From Raineya orbicola (lineage in GTDB: Bacteria > Bacteroidota > Bacteroidia > Cytophagales > Thermonemataceae), in the NCBI RefSeq assembly GCF_002843425.1, contig NZ_NKXO01000001.1, positions 1 to 64,000 on the forward strand: DNA of 64,000 nucleotides, in the 5' to 3' direction. The notes below the pieces were generated by a model. That model worked only from the letters and a program-made list of their open reading frames with translations. It was not told where the DNA came from and ran no database searches. Of this stretch, positions 1 through 8,655 are shown piece after piece. The translations under genes were made by a program, and so were the position numbers. Numbering within the stretch: the first letter of the stretch is position 1; every line of letters begins with the position of its first letter.

Positions 1-2
1 AC

Positions 3-119
3 CAATTCAAGGCTTTAATCATACGCTATGAAACCAGAGTAGATACGTGGGTAAATTTGTTAATTTTATCCTTTATGGTCATTTTTATCCGAAGAATTAT
101 CAAAAAAAATAAATCCTAA
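3..119 (+). pseudogene. C-terminal tail of a transposase (partial at window edge)
   Basis: The frame is open from the left edge and ends at the TAA at 117-119. It encodes about 38 residues containing an IRYE motif, a hydrophobic stretch and a basic end (FIRRIIKKNK). IS5-type transposases often end this way, with an R-Y-E motif followed by a hydrophobic helix. Only the last part is visible, so it may be a complete element continuing to the left or a remnant. It lies just 30 bases before the anti-sigma gene, where a sigma-factor gene would normally be expected. The family assignment is tentative. Confidence 0.45.
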
Positions 120-149
120 ACAACCTCCGAATTTTAATTACTTACTGCC

Positions 150-968
150 TTGGAAGTGCAAAAATTTATAGAGTCAGGTATATTGAGTGTGTATGTTTTA
201 GGGATTGCCACCGAAGAAGAAAAGCAAGAAGTGGAACGTATGGCGGCTTTGTATCCTGAAATTAGAGAGGAGTTGGAAAGCCTGCAAAATGCTGTAAATG
301 AATATGTAGCTCAATACGAAGTACCTGTACCTACTCATCTCAAACAAAAAGTTTTTGAAAAAATTCAAAAAACTGAAAATGTACAGACAAAGCTAAAATC
401 TGACCATAACCTTGAGGGCTATTCAGTGCCTTTTCCTTCGGTGCAAAAGTGGAAATATGGTTTAGTGGCTTCTTTGATGTTGCTGGCTTTCAGTGCTTTG
501 TTGAATGTACAATTGTACCAAAACTTGAAAGAAACGCAAAGAGAGCTATCTATTGCTCAAGCCCAAAATATGGAAAGCGAGAAAAAAATCACCGCTTTGC
601 AAACTCAATACCAAAGTATTGAGCAAGAACTTGCTTTGTTGCAAAATCCTGATTATCAAATTACTTATCTAAAAGGTTTGCAAGAGGTTGCTCCAAGAGC
701 TTATGCAACAGTTTTCTGGAATGAAAAAGAAAACAAAGCCTTTATTTTTACTAATTCACTCCCCCAACCACCCCAAGGCAAACAATATCAACTTTGGGCA
801 CTTACAGATGATAACATCGTTTGGGACGCAGGGGTATTTGATTGGGGTAGGTTTTCACCTGTCAAATGTTTCAAAAAACCTCAAAAATTTATCATTACAC
901 TTGAAAAGAAAGGAGGCGTCCCCAAAGCCGAAGGTGCCGCTTATGCTATGGGAAGTGTGAAAAGTTAG
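150..968 (+). CDS. anti-sigma factor, RskA-like, single membrane segment
   Basis: A 272-residue membrane anti-sigma factor of the ECF system. Residues 1-80 form the cytoplasmic sigma-binding region (ESGILSVYVLG, then a helix rich in Glu and Lys). Residues about 103-121 are a single membrane segment, followed by a coiled coil to about 165. The C-terminal extracytoplasmic RskA domain holds the family motifs GKQYQLWAL, DAGVF and TLEKKGG. The only available start is TTG at 150, because an in-frame stop lies at 135-137. It usually sits downstream of its sigma-factor gene, but here a transposase tail precedes it, so the insertion may have separated it from its partner and altered its start. The last four bases overlap the convergent next gene. 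Confidence 0.85.
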   Translation: MEVQKFIESGILSVYVLGIATEEEKQEVERMAALYPEIREELESLQNAVNEYVAQYEVPVPTHLKQKVFEKIQKTENVQTKLKSDHNLEGYSVPFPSVQKWKYGLVASLMLLAFSALLNVQLYQNLKETQRELSIAQAQNMESEKKITALQTQYQSIEQELALLQNPDYQITYLKGLQEVAPRAYATVFWNEKENKAFIFTNSLPQPPQGKQYQLWALTDDNIVWDAGVFDWGRFSPVKCFKKPQKFIITLEKKGGVPKAEGAAYAMGSVKS

Positions 969-1654
969 GAATGCTCATTCTGCTCCATTGATGCTTTTTG
1001 AAAGAAAACCCAAGTATTTTCTTGCCATTGGTAGCTTTCAAGAGCAGAAAAGCGTTTTTTGTAATCGTAAAATGAGCTTTTATCGTAAGCATAGCCCAAA
1101 TATAAATATTTCTTGTCTAACTCTTTTGCCCATTGTATTTCTTGCAAAAGAGTAAAAATCCCCAAACTATACTCCGAGTAGTCTGTATCAAACATTGCAT
1201 AAATGCTTGAAAACGCTTGTGGCGTAATATCTACAAAAGTGCAAGCTATTAGCTTTTCTTTATCCCAAACTTCAAGATTATACGTAGGTAGGGGCGTAAT
1301 ATCGGGAGTTTTTGAAAGGAAATTGTATAAAGACATAGGACGGCTATGCTCTGAAAAACGCAAGGCGTGTTTTTCAAATAAGAGGTGCTTTTCAGAGGTG
1401 AGTTTCACCAACTGCCTTTTGATAGAAAACTGCTCATTTTTTCTTAAAATTTTACGCTGACTTTTAGAAAACTTGAAATTTGGCAAAAAAATACGCAAAG
1501 GAATTACTTTCACAGGGAGATATTCGTTTTCACTTTCCAAATAAGAACTTTCATAACGAAAAAAGTAAGTTCCAAAGTGCCTCCAGCCTTGCGAAAGTAA
1601 AAAATCTAAATATTCGGGTGAGATATTTTCTTGATAAAAGTGTTGATTGAGCAT
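965..1654 (-). CDS. arginyl-tRNA--protein transferase (Ate/Bpt family)
   Basis: A 229-residue GNAT-fold aminoacyl-tRNA:protein transferase, which adds an amino acid to the N-terminus of target proteins in the N-degron pathway. Signs of the family are the GWRHFG motif near residue 23, the basic KSQRKILRKN segment, SSIYAMFDTDYSEYSLG in the second half, the YLYLGYAYD motif, and a final YKKRFSALE. It lacks the N-terminal cysteine cluster of classical Ate1 enzymes. Start ATG at 1654. It runs with the next gene upstream (10-base gap) and converges on the anti-sigma gene. Whether it transfers Arg or Leu cannot be told from sequence alone. Confidence 0.72.
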   Translation of the reverse strand: MLNQHFYQENISPEYLDFLLSQGWRHFGTYFFRYESSYLESENEYLPVKVIPLRIFLPNFKFSKSQRKILRKNEQFSIKRQLVKLTSEKHLLFEKHALRFSEHSRPMSLYNFLSKTPDITPLPTYNLEVWDKEKLIACTFVDITPQAFSSIYAMFDTDYSEYSLGIFTLLQEIQWAKELDKKYLYLGYAYDKSSFYDYKKRFSALESYQWQENTWVFFQKASMEQNEHS

Positions 1655-1664
1655 TGCTTGCGAG

Positions 1665-2207
1665 TTATTTTTTTACTTTTTCCATATTGCGGGCAAAATC
1701 AAAGCCAATGGGTTCTCGCTTGTTGCATTCCCAAGCGGTCATTTCTTGCATAAACTCTTCAATATGGCTCAAAATAAGGGTTTGATTGATGTCTTTGGGC
1801 TCAAAATTTCCAAGCACAATAGGCTCTCGTTTTTCAACCCATTGTTCAATGTAAGGGAAATAAATGGTGGCTGTAATGGTTCGGTTGTAGGTTTGGGCAT
1901 AGCTCAACATACCGCCATATTTGATGTAAGATTTTACACTATCAATGGTTTTGAGTAAAATACCGCTATATGTATTTTTAAGATGTAAAGAAACGGCTTC
2001 TAAATTGATACTTTGGGGGGCGTGGTCGTTGTATTCCTGCAAACCTATGTACCATTCCAAAGGCACTTGCTTGGTAACCTTATCCATTACCTCAATGAGA
2101 AAGTTTTTGGTGCTTTGAAGCCAAATTTGATGCCTTTCCTGAATTTTGGCGAGGCTTTGCAGATACGCCTCACGATGCTTCTTGATTTTTTCTATCAATT
2201 GTTCCAT
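1665..2207 (-). CDS. hypothetical protein
   Basis: A 180-residue soluble protein that I do not recognise. The N-terminal 50 residues are helical and charged. The middle holds aromatic-rich strands (TYNRTITATIYFPYIEQWVEKRE). There is no signal peptide, membrane helix or metal-binding cluster. It lies 10 bases upstream of the transferase gene on the same strand, so the two are probably co-transcribed. Function is unknown. Confidence 0.7.
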   Translation of the reverse strand: MEQLIEKIKKHREAYLQSLAKIQERHQIWLQSTKNFLIEVMDKVTKQVPLEWYIGLQEYNDHAPQSINLEAVSLHLKNTYSGILLKTIDSVKSYIKYGGMLSYAQTYNRTITATIYFPYIEQWVEKREPIVLGNFEPKDINQTLILSHIEEFMQEMTAWECNKREPIGFDFARNMEKVKK

Positions 2208-2282
2208 AAAAACAAGTTTGGGTGTTCAACTTTCTAAGTTACATCTTTTGCCTTAAACATTTTTCAAACTATCAAATATTTT

Positions 2283-3008
2283 TCAGAAATACAAATAAAA
2301 ATTTTTGAGTAATGCCTTAAATTCATCTGTATATTCGCCTTTTTCGTTTCTGATAAATAAATTTTCATTTACAAGATTACTTTCATTAAATCCAAAAGCC
2401 GCAATTTCACGCAGTATTGGGTGCTTGGGGCTATGAAAAATATGCAATTTTTTTTGAAGTAAGAGGTTGTGATTTTTGGCTAAAATGCAAAACTTATTCA
2501 TAAAAAACGGAGGAAGCAATACAAAGGCTTTTCCTGATGATTTTAGCAATAAATCTAAAATTTCTGCTAATTCGTGCAATTGGAGGCAATTTTGGTGCAG
2601 AGCCAAGTTAAGTTTTTCATCTTTACTTTGCAAATAATCGGCATAAAAAGGCGGATTGCAAACTATAAGGTCGTAGGTGGGTGCTTTTTGGGTTTGGGCA
2701 AATGCCTGAATGGAAGTATGATAAAGGCGAATTTGGGAGGAAAAAGGACTATTCTTAAAATTGCTTTGGGCTTGTTGAAAAGCCTTTTTTTCTATTTCTA
2801 CGGCTTCAATTTGGCTCTTTGGGAAGCGTTGGGCAAGCATTAGCGAGAGCAGTCCTGTACCTGTGCCAATATCTAAAATCTTTTGTGGATTTTCCGCAAA
2901 AGCCCAAGCACCTAAAATACAAGCCTCTGTACTTACTTTCATAGCGGTATCGGCTTGCTCTATGCGAAATTGTTTGAACTGAAAATAAGTGTTTTTTTGT
3001 CTTTTCAC
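2283..3008 (-). CDS. trmN6: tRNA1(Val) A37 N6-methyltransferase-like, class I SAM enzyme
   Basis: A Rossmann-fold SAM-dependent methyltransferase of the YfiC/TrmN6 family, which methylates adenine 37 of tRNA1(Val). Visible motifs are DIGTGTGLLSLMLAQR (SAM-binding motif I), the acidic EAVEIE strand end, and the catalytic NPPFY tetrapeptide plus Tyr typical of adenine N6 methyltransferases. No ATG exists upstream of the conserved FQFKQF start. The frame opens from TTG at 3059, but I prefer GTG at 3008 (241 residues) because family members begin just before FQFKQF. It is monocistronic. The start is uncertain; the family is secure. Confidence 0.82.
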   Translation of the reverse strand: MKRQKNTYFQFKQFRIEQADTAMKVSTEACILGAWAFAENPQKILDIGTGTGLLSLMLAQRFPKSQIEAVEIEKKAFQQAQSNFKNSPFSSQIRLYHTSIQAFAQTQKAPTYDLIVCNPPFYADYLQSKDEKLNLALHQNCLQLHELAEILDLLLKSSGKAFVLLPPFFMNKFCILAKNHNLLLQKKLHIFHSPKHPILREIAAFGFNESNLVNENLFIRNEKGEYTDEFKALLKNFYLYF

Positions 3009-3336
3009 AAAATTACTTTTGACAAAAAAAGCTAAAATCTGACTAATTGCATAGCTCAAAAGAAAAAAAATAAAATTTCAAGCAGAATAAAATTTTGTTT
3101 GAATGAGGTTTTTGGTTTTTATTTTAGGTTTTAATAAAAGTTTTATTATTGCATTTTGAAAAGTAAATTTATTGACAAATTGACATTTTTTTGAATTTCA
3201 ATTTGTATTTTTTCAATCTTTTTATTGAATTTTTTTAAGTTAAAAATTTTACCATTAAAAATTTTGTACAAAATTTTGTTTGGCAAAAAATTTGTTTATA
3301 TTTTTGCGTAAGAAACAGCAAAAACGAGTTTTAGCT
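3009..3336. other. AT-rich divergent intergenic region
   Basis: The gap between trmN6 and marC is very AT-rich with runs of T and A. It carries a convincing marC promoter near its right end. The left 50 bases could encode an N-terminal extension of trmN6 if the TTG at 3059 were used. I see no RNA gene, repeat or other frame in it. Confidence 0.5.
3275..3306 (+). promoter_or_regulatory. putative promoter of marC
   Basis: TTTG at 3275-3278 and TATTTTTG at 3299-3306 match the Bacteroidota -33 (TTTG) and -7 (TAnnTTTG) boxes with a 20-base spacer. It lies about 30 bases before the ATG at 3337. This supports that ATG over the upstream in-frame start at 3280, which would overlap the promoter. Confidence 0.55.
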
Positions 3337-3909
3337 ATGTTGAACTTTAAGGAAATTTTGACCGTATCATTGATTTTATTTTCGGTAATTGACATTTTAG
3401 GCTCTGTACCTGTCATTATTGATTTGAAAAAACGCACAGGTGCATTACACGCCACGCAAGCCACTTTTGTAGCAGGTCTGATAATGATTGCTTTCCTTTT
3501 CTTGGGGGAAAGTATTTTACGAGTTTTAGGCTTGGATACCCCTTCTTTTGCCATTGCGGGGGCATTGGTTATCTTTTTTTTAGGGCTGGAAATGGTGCTT
3601 GGGATTCACTTTTTCCGTGGCGAAATGCAAGGTAGTGGCTCTTCGGCTTCTATTGTACCTATTGCGTTCCCGATTATCGCAGGGGCAGGTACAATGACAA
3701 CTATCCTTTCGCTTCGTGCTGAATATCAGCAAGTTTCTATTCTTATTGCTATCGTTCTAAACTTGATTTTAGTGTATGTGGTTTTGAAGGCTTCGGGCTG
3801 GATAGAACGCAAACTCGGACAAGCAGGCACAGATGTACTGCGTAAAGTATTCGGCGTGATTTTACTGGCTATTGCTATCAAAATGTTCAGGGTGCATTTA
3901 GGAATGTAA
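3337..3909 (+). CDS. MarC family integral membrane protein
   Basis: About 190 residues with six hydrophobic segments, belonging to the MarC/UPF0056 family of inner-membrane proteins of unknown transport role. Family features are the N-terminal SLILFSVIDILGSVP segment, the central FFLGLEMVLG helix, and the PIAFPIIAGAGTMTT motif after a Gly/Ser-rich loop. The ATG at 3337 is chosen because a promoter lies just upstream and the residues before it are charged and unlike the family. It ends at a strong bidirectional terminator shared with the convergent YceI gene. Confidence 0.85.
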   Translation: MLNFKEILTVSLILFSVIDILGSVPVIIDLKKRTGALHATQATFVAGLIMIAFLFLGESILRVLGLDTPSFAIAGALVIFFLGLEMVLGIHFFRGEMQGSGSSASIVPIAFPIIAGAGTMTTILSLRAEYQQVSILIAIVLNLILVYVVLKASGWIERKLGQAGTDVLRKVFGVILLAIAIKMFRVHLGM

Positions 3910-3912
3910 AAT

Positions 3913-3940
3913 AAAACCTTCACTTCGCCGTGAAGGTTTT
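3913..3940. terminator. bidirectional hairpin terminator
   Basis: AAAACCTTCAC (913-923 of this kilobase) pairs perfectly with GTGAAGGTTTT (930-940) around a 6-base loop, with T-rich sequence on both exits. It lies between the convergent marC and YceI genes and overlaps the YceI stop codon. Confidence 0.85.
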
Positions 3941-4475
3941 ATTTTTGGGATCTCACTTCAATATTTACAATAACTTCATCACCAAGCACCCAACTTTTGC
4001 CTCCTACGCCAAAATCTCTGCGATTGATACTAAAACTACCCGAAAAACTTGCTTCATTACCATTAGGTATAAAACGAAAAGGCATTTGTACTGCTTGGGT
4101 TTTATTGCGAATAGTAAGCTCAAAATAGCCCACAAACTGGTCTTTCTCTCTGATAATTTTCGTTGATTTCATACGCAAAAACGGAAATTGCACTGCATCA
4201 AAATAATCATCTTGGCGTAAGTGTCTGTCGCGACTTTTATTGCCTGTGTTAATGGTTTCAGCCTTTACAGAGGCTTCTATGGTGCTTTGGGCTAAATTTT
4301 CAGGTGAAAACTCAATTATTGCCTCCAAACCACTCAAAGAGCCATTTACGTAGCTACCAAAATTTTTAATTTTGAAGTTGATTTGAGCATCTTTCACTTG
4401 CCAATTGGTTTGGGCTTTTGCTTTGAAACAGCAAAAGAGTAAAGTTGAAAAAATCAACACCTGACAGATTTTCAT
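3939..4475 (-). CDS. YceI family periplasmic lipid-binding protein
   Basis: A 178-residue exported YceI-like beta-barrel protein, a fold that holds polyprenoid or similar lipid chains. Residues 1-22 are a signal peptide ending CFKAKAQ. The mature part has NFKIKNFG, the GLEAIIEFSPENL strand, the SRDRHLRQDDYFD motif and the ending FGVGGKSWVLGDEV, all characteristic of the family. The start at 4475 is chosen for the signal peptide; an upstream ATG at 4502 would add nine residues that spoil it. It is monocistronic and converges with marC. Confidence 0.88.
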   Translation of the reverse strand: MKICQVLIFSTLLFCCFKAKAQTNWQVKDAQINFKIKNFGSYVNGSLSGLEAIIEFSPENLAQSTIEASVKAETINTGNKSRDRHLRQDDYFDAVQFPFLRMKSTKIIREKDQFVGYFELTIRNKTQAVQMPFRFIPNGNEASFSGSFSINRRDFGVGGKSWVLGDEVIVNIEVRSQK

Positions 4476-4576
4476 AGTATTCTTTTGCCTAAAATAACAC
4501 ATTTTTTCACAAATTGTTTGGGCAATGTACTAAATTGCTTATGAAAACGTTTTGAAAAAAACAAAACCTAAAAGCA

Positions 4577-7006
4577 ATGCAAAAGAAATCACTTATTCTA
4601 TTGTTTTTGGTGGGCTACTTTTTTCAAGTATTTGCCCAAGAAGATTTGAAGTATCAGAAGCCCTCTGCTCCTATACTGGCATTAGCCGATTATGAAAGAC
4701 CCCCTTCCATCAGTATGGATAAGGATAAAAACTATATGCTTTTGCTCTACCGAGACACTTACAAAAGTTTAGACGAACTAAACCAAGACGAATTAAGGCT
4801 GGCAGGGTTGCGTATCAATCCTAATTTGTTTGTAAGTTCTACAATGAACTATGTCAAAAATCTTAAAATCAGAAAAGTAAAAGATGTAAAAGCTGAGCCC
4901 ACTCCTGTAAAAGGGCTACCTTCTAATGCGAAAATCTCTTTTATCACTTGGTCGCCCGATTACAAAAAAATAGCCTTCACCCATACTACTGAAAAAGGGG
5001 TAGAACTCTGGTGGATAGATGTAAGCTCTGCCCAAGCTCAAAAAATAACAGAGGCTACCCTGAATGCAAGTGTAGGAAGTCCTTTTGTTTGGTATAAAGA
5101 TAGTGAGCATTTGCTTGTGAAGTTCATTCCCGAACCACGCCCCCAACTGATTGATAAATCCAAAGAAACGCCCAAAGGTCCCATTGTTTCTGTAGCCGAA
5201 GGCAAAGCCTCACAGAATAGAACCTTTCAAGATTTGCTTAAAAACAAAATAGATGAACAAAACTTTGAAAGTTTGCTTAGTTCCCAACTTTTCAAAGTCC
5301 ATATTAGCGGTACAAAAAATTTACTTAAAGATAAAGAACTCTATGTAGGTATGTCGTTTTCGCCTGATGGCAATTATTTAATGCTTACCAACTTGCAAAA
5401 GCCATTTTCTTACCTTGTGCCTTACAATCGGTTTCCACAAATAAGCAAAGTATATGACAACAAAGGCAATTTGATAAAAGTTGTGAATGAAGTACCTTTG
5501 AACGAAATTATGCCCAAAGGTTTTTCGGCAGTTCGTAAGGGCAAGAGAAATATGGCTTGGCGTGATGATATGCCCGCAACTTTATACTTTGTAGAAGCCC
5601 TTGACGAGGGCGACCCTGCTAAAAAAGTAGAGTACCGCGATGAAATTTTTGTGTGGCAAGCTCCTTTTGATAAAGACCCTGTTTCCATTGCAAAAACTCA
5701 ACAACGTTTTGCAGGGATTATTTGGGGTAACGAACAAGTTGCCATAATGTATGATTCTTGGTATGATACTCGCAATCAGAAGACCTATCTTATCAATCCA
5801 TCGCAACCTAATTTATCGGCTCGTGTCATTGCCGACCGCAATTATCAAGACCTTTACAACGACCCAGGCAGGTTCAGCACCCAAATCAATCAGTTTGGAC
5901 AGGAAGTTTTAGCTATTGAAAATAATAAATTATTTCTTATAGGCGAAGGTTTTAGCCCCAAAGGGCAATTTCCTTTCATAGATGAGCTTGACCTGAAAAC
6001 ACTGAAAAAACAGCGTTTGTATCAGTCTGCTTTTACGGATAAAAAAGAGGACATCGTTTCTATTGAAGACCATAAAGCAGGTGTAGCTTTGGTCCAAATT
6101 CAATCTCCAACCGAGTACCCCAACTATTTCTTGAGAAACTATAAAAAGCGTATTGCTCCTGTGCAAATTACTTTTACGCCCAATCCTTTTGAAAGCATCA
6201 AAAATATCAAGAAACAGGTAATCAAATACAAAAGAAACGATGGTTTGGAACTTTCTGGAACGCTCTATCTGCCCTTGGGTTATGATGAAAATAAAAAAGA
6301 GAAATTACCCTTGCTTATATGGGCGTACCCACGTGAATATAAAGATATGCAAACAGCAGGGCAGTCCAACCAAAATCCAAATGAGTTTACTTTTCCCAAT
6401 TATGGTTCATTTATCTATTGGGTAACCAAAGGGTACGTGGTATTAGACGATGCCTCATTTCCGATTGTAGGGGAAGGCAGTCAAGAACCCAATGATACTT
6501 TCATTGAACAACTGGTTGCCAATGCCAAAGCCGCAATTGATGCCGTGGATAATCTCGGATATATTGATAGAAACAAAGTAGCCATTGGAGGGCATTCTTA
6601 CGGGGCATTTATGACAGCCAATTTGCTCGCACATTCCGATTTGTTTGTGTGTGGAGTGGCTCGCAGTGGAGCGTATAATCGTACCCTTACACCTTTCGGC
6701 TTTCAGAGCGAACAGCGTAACTATTGGGACGCTCCCGAAGTGTATAACAAAATGTCGCCTTTTATGAACGCTCATAAAATCAAAAAGCCTATTCTGCTTA
6801 TTCACGGCGAAGCAGATAATAATCCGGGTACTTTTACTTTACAAACAGAGCGACTTTTCCAGGCTATAAAGGGTTTAGGGGGTACGGCAAGAATGGTTAT
6901 TTTACCTCGTGAAAGCCACGGTTACGTCGCCAAAGAAAGTATCTTGCACGTATTATGGGAGCAGGAGCAGTTTTTAGACAAGCATTTGAAAGGGGTAAAT
7001 AAATAA
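4577..7006 (+). CDS. S9 family peptidase (prolyl oligopeptidase type), secreted
   Basis: An 809-residue periplasmic serine peptidase. Residues 1-21 are a signal peptide ending VFAQ. The first two-thirds form a WD/TolB-like propeller (FITWSPDYKKIAFTH and SFSPDGNYLM blades). The C-terminal alpha/beta-hydrolase domain carries the nucleophile in GHSYG (Ser 674), Asp in HGEADNNPG and His in RESHGY. It most likely trims peptides in the periplasm, as do other Bacteroidota S9 and DPP-like enzymes; exact specificity is unknown. It is a single gene, ending at a terminator shared with pyk. Confidence 0.9.
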   Translation: MQKKSLILLFLVGYFFQVFAQEDLKYQKPSAPILALADYERPPSISMDKDKNYMLLLYRDTYKSLDELNQDELRLAGLRINPNLFVSSTMNYVKNLKIRKVKDVKAEPTPVKGLPSNAKISFITWSPDYKKIAFTHTTEKGVELWWIDVSSAQAQKITEATLNASVGSPFVWYKDSEHLLVKFIPEPRPQLIDKSKETPKGPIVSVAEGKASQNRTFQDLLKNKIDEQNFESLLSSQLFKVHISGTKNLLKDKELYVGMSFSPDGNYLMLTNLQKPFSYLVPYNRFPQISKVYDNKGNLIKVVNEVPLNEIMPKGFSAVRKGKRNMAWRDDMPATLYFVEALDEGDPAKKVEYRDEIFVWQAPFDKDPVSIAKTQQRFAGIIWGNEQVAIMYDSWYDTRNQKTYLINPSQPNLSARVIADRNYQDLYNDPGRFSTQINQFGQEVLAIENNKLFLIGEGFSPKGQFPFIDELDLKTLKKQRLYQSAFTDKKEDIVSIEDHKAGVALVQIQSPTEYPNYFLRNYKKRIAPVQITFTPNPFESIKNIKKQVIKYKRNDGLELSGTLYLPLGYDENKKEKLPLLIWAYPREYKDMQTAGQSNQNPNEFTFPNYGSFIYWVTKGYVVLDDASFPIVGEGSQEPNDTFIEQLVANAKAAIDAVDNLGYIDRNKVAIGGHSYGAFMTANLLAHSDLFVCGVARSGAYNRTLTPFGFQSEQRNYWDAPEVYNKMSPFMNAHKIKKPILLIHGEADNNPGTFTLQTERLFQAIKGLGGTARMVILPRESHGYVAKESILHVLWEQEQFLDKHLKGVNK

Positions 7007-7014
7007 AAAAAATC

Positions 7015-7046
7015 AAGCGACCATAACATCAAATTTATGGTCGCTT
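7015..7046. terminator. bidirectional hairpin terminator
   Basis: AAGCGACCATAA (7015-7026) pairs perfectly with TTATGGTCGCTT (7035-7046). It is flanked by A-rich and T-rich runs and separates the convergent peptidase and pyruvate kinase genes. Confidence 0.85.
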
Positions 7047-7057
7047 TTTGATTAAAA

Positions 7058-8488
7058 TTAGCTGACAATACTGATTTTTATGGCGTTGGTGCGTTGTTTT
7101 TCTTCAATAGGCATACTGGCAAGCTGAATAACTACATCACCTTCTTTGAGGTAGTTTTTATCTTTCAAAATTTCAATAATATCTTTGAAGGTCGTATCTG
7201 TGGAAACGAACTTATCATAAAAGAAAGTTCTTACTCCCCAAACCAAGTTAAGCGTATTCATTAAGGGGTTGTTGCTGGTAAAAATAAAAATATCTGCTTC
7301 GGGACGATGGCTTGCCAAACGATATGCAGTGTAACCCGAGTTAGTCATTCCAACAATAGCTTTGGCACCTGTCTGACGAGCCAAATTGCAAGCCGCCGCT
7401 ATCAGACTATCGCTGTAAAAGGTTTTAGAATTTTTATCTACTTCTAAATTTTTGTGATACAATTTCTTAACGCGTTCTTCTACATATTGAATAGTTTTCG
7501 CCATACTGCGAATTACCTGCATTGGGTACAATCCTGTGGCTGTTTCTGCTGAAAGCATCAGAGCATCTGCTCCATCTACTACGGCATTGGCAATATCATT
7601 GGTTTCGGCACGTGTAGGACGTGGATTGTTTATCATACTTTCCATCATTTGCGTAGCAATGATAACAGGCTTTGCGGCTTTTTGGCATTTTTCTACAATC
7701 ATTTTTTGCAAAAGAGGTACTAGTTCAGCGTCCATTTCTACACCCAAATCGCCCCGAGCTACCATAATACCATCAGCAACCTTGATGATTTCGTCAATGT
7801 TTTCAATAGCTTCGGGACGCTCAATTTTAGCGATAATTTTGGGATTTTTGCCTTTGAGCTGAACCAAATGCTTCAAGAGCAAAATATCAGTAGCTGTTCT
7901 TACGAAAGAAAGAGCTATCCATTCCAAATTATTTTCCAAGCCAAAAAGTACATCTTCGCTATCTTTTTCTGTAAGCGAAGGAGAGGAAACTTCGGTTTGG
8001 GGCAGGTTCATACCCTTTTTAGATTTGAGCAAACCGCCGTGAATGACCTTTGTAAATACTTGTCTATCGTTTTTTCCTGTAACAATCAGTTCTATTTTGC
8101 CGTCATCAAGCAAAATTGTTTCGCCAATTTTAACATCTTTGGGCAAAAACTGATACACCGTACTTACCATTTGCTTATTGCCAAGCATTTCGTCTATGGT
8201 AATGATAAAATCTTGCCCTTCTTCCAGTTCTACACCATTGTTTTCTACTGCCCCAATGCGAATTTTAGGACCCTGTAAATCTTGCAGACAGCACAAATTT
8301 AAGCCATATTCTTGGTTGATTTCCCTAATATGATTGATAACTTCCTGATGCCCTTCGTGAGTACCGTGAGAAAAATTGAGCCTAAACACATCTACGCCTG
8401 CTTGGGCAAGTTGGAGAATTTTCTCTTTGGTATTGGTAGCAGGACCGAGCGTGGCGATGATTTTGGTTTTGTTGAAAAGAATTCCCAT
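7058..8488 (-). CDS. pyk: pyruvate kinase
   Basis: A 476-residue pyruvate kinase, converting phosphoenolpyruvate and ADP to pyruvate and ATP in the last step of glycolysis. Family motifs are all present: KIIATLGPA at the N-terminus, FRLNFSHG, LQDLQGPKIR, KGMNLP, IAKIERPEA, MVARGDLGVE (metal and substrate Glu/Asp) and ATQMMESM. The C-terminal allosteric domain is complete, and the length is standard. Start ATG at 8488 matches the family N-terminus. It is monocistronic. Confidence 0.97.
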   Translation of the reverse strand: MGILFNKTKIIATLGPATNTKEKILQLAQAGVDVFRLNFSHGTHEGHQEVINHIREINQEYGLNLCCLQDLQGPKIRIGAVENNGVELEEGQDFIITIDEMLGNKQMVSTVYQFLPKDVKIGETILLDDGKIELIVTGKNDRQVFTKVIHGGLLKSKKGMNLPQTEVSSPSLTEKDSEDVLFGLENNLEWIALSFVRTATDILLLKHLVQLKGKNPKIIAKIERPEAIENIDEIIKVADGIMVARGDLGVEMDAELVPLLQKMIVEKCQKAAKPVIIATQMMESMINNPRPTRAETNDIANAVVDGADALMLSAETATGLYPMQVIRSMAKTIQYVEERVKKLYHKNLEVDKNSKTFYSDSLIAAACNLARQTGAKAIVGMTNSGYTAYRLASHRPEADIFIFTSNNPLMNTLNLVWGVRTFFYDKFVSTDTTFKDIIEILKDKNYLKEGDVVIQLASMPIEEKQRTNAIKISIVS

Positions 8489-8655
8489 AGCTTTAAGAGT
8501 TGTAGATTGCGAAATTTTGCTTCAAGTTAAAACTATTCGGCTAAAAGCCCAAATTTTGCATAAAAACATTTTTTTCACAAGAAAAGCAATTTGGTTTTTC
8601 AAAATGTTGTAAATTAGAGCAACCTTTTTCAATATTTTTACTAAAAAAATCACGT

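Noticed and set aside
688-960. A second reading frame at the end of the anti-sigma gene, as if frameshifted
   Set aside because: The main frame keeps all the RskA end motifs (GKQYQLWAL, DAGVF, TLEKKGG) through to its stop, so no frameshift is needed.
3280-3336. Longer start for marC
   Set aside because: The extra residues are basic and outside the family, and a promoter-like pair overlaps the extension.
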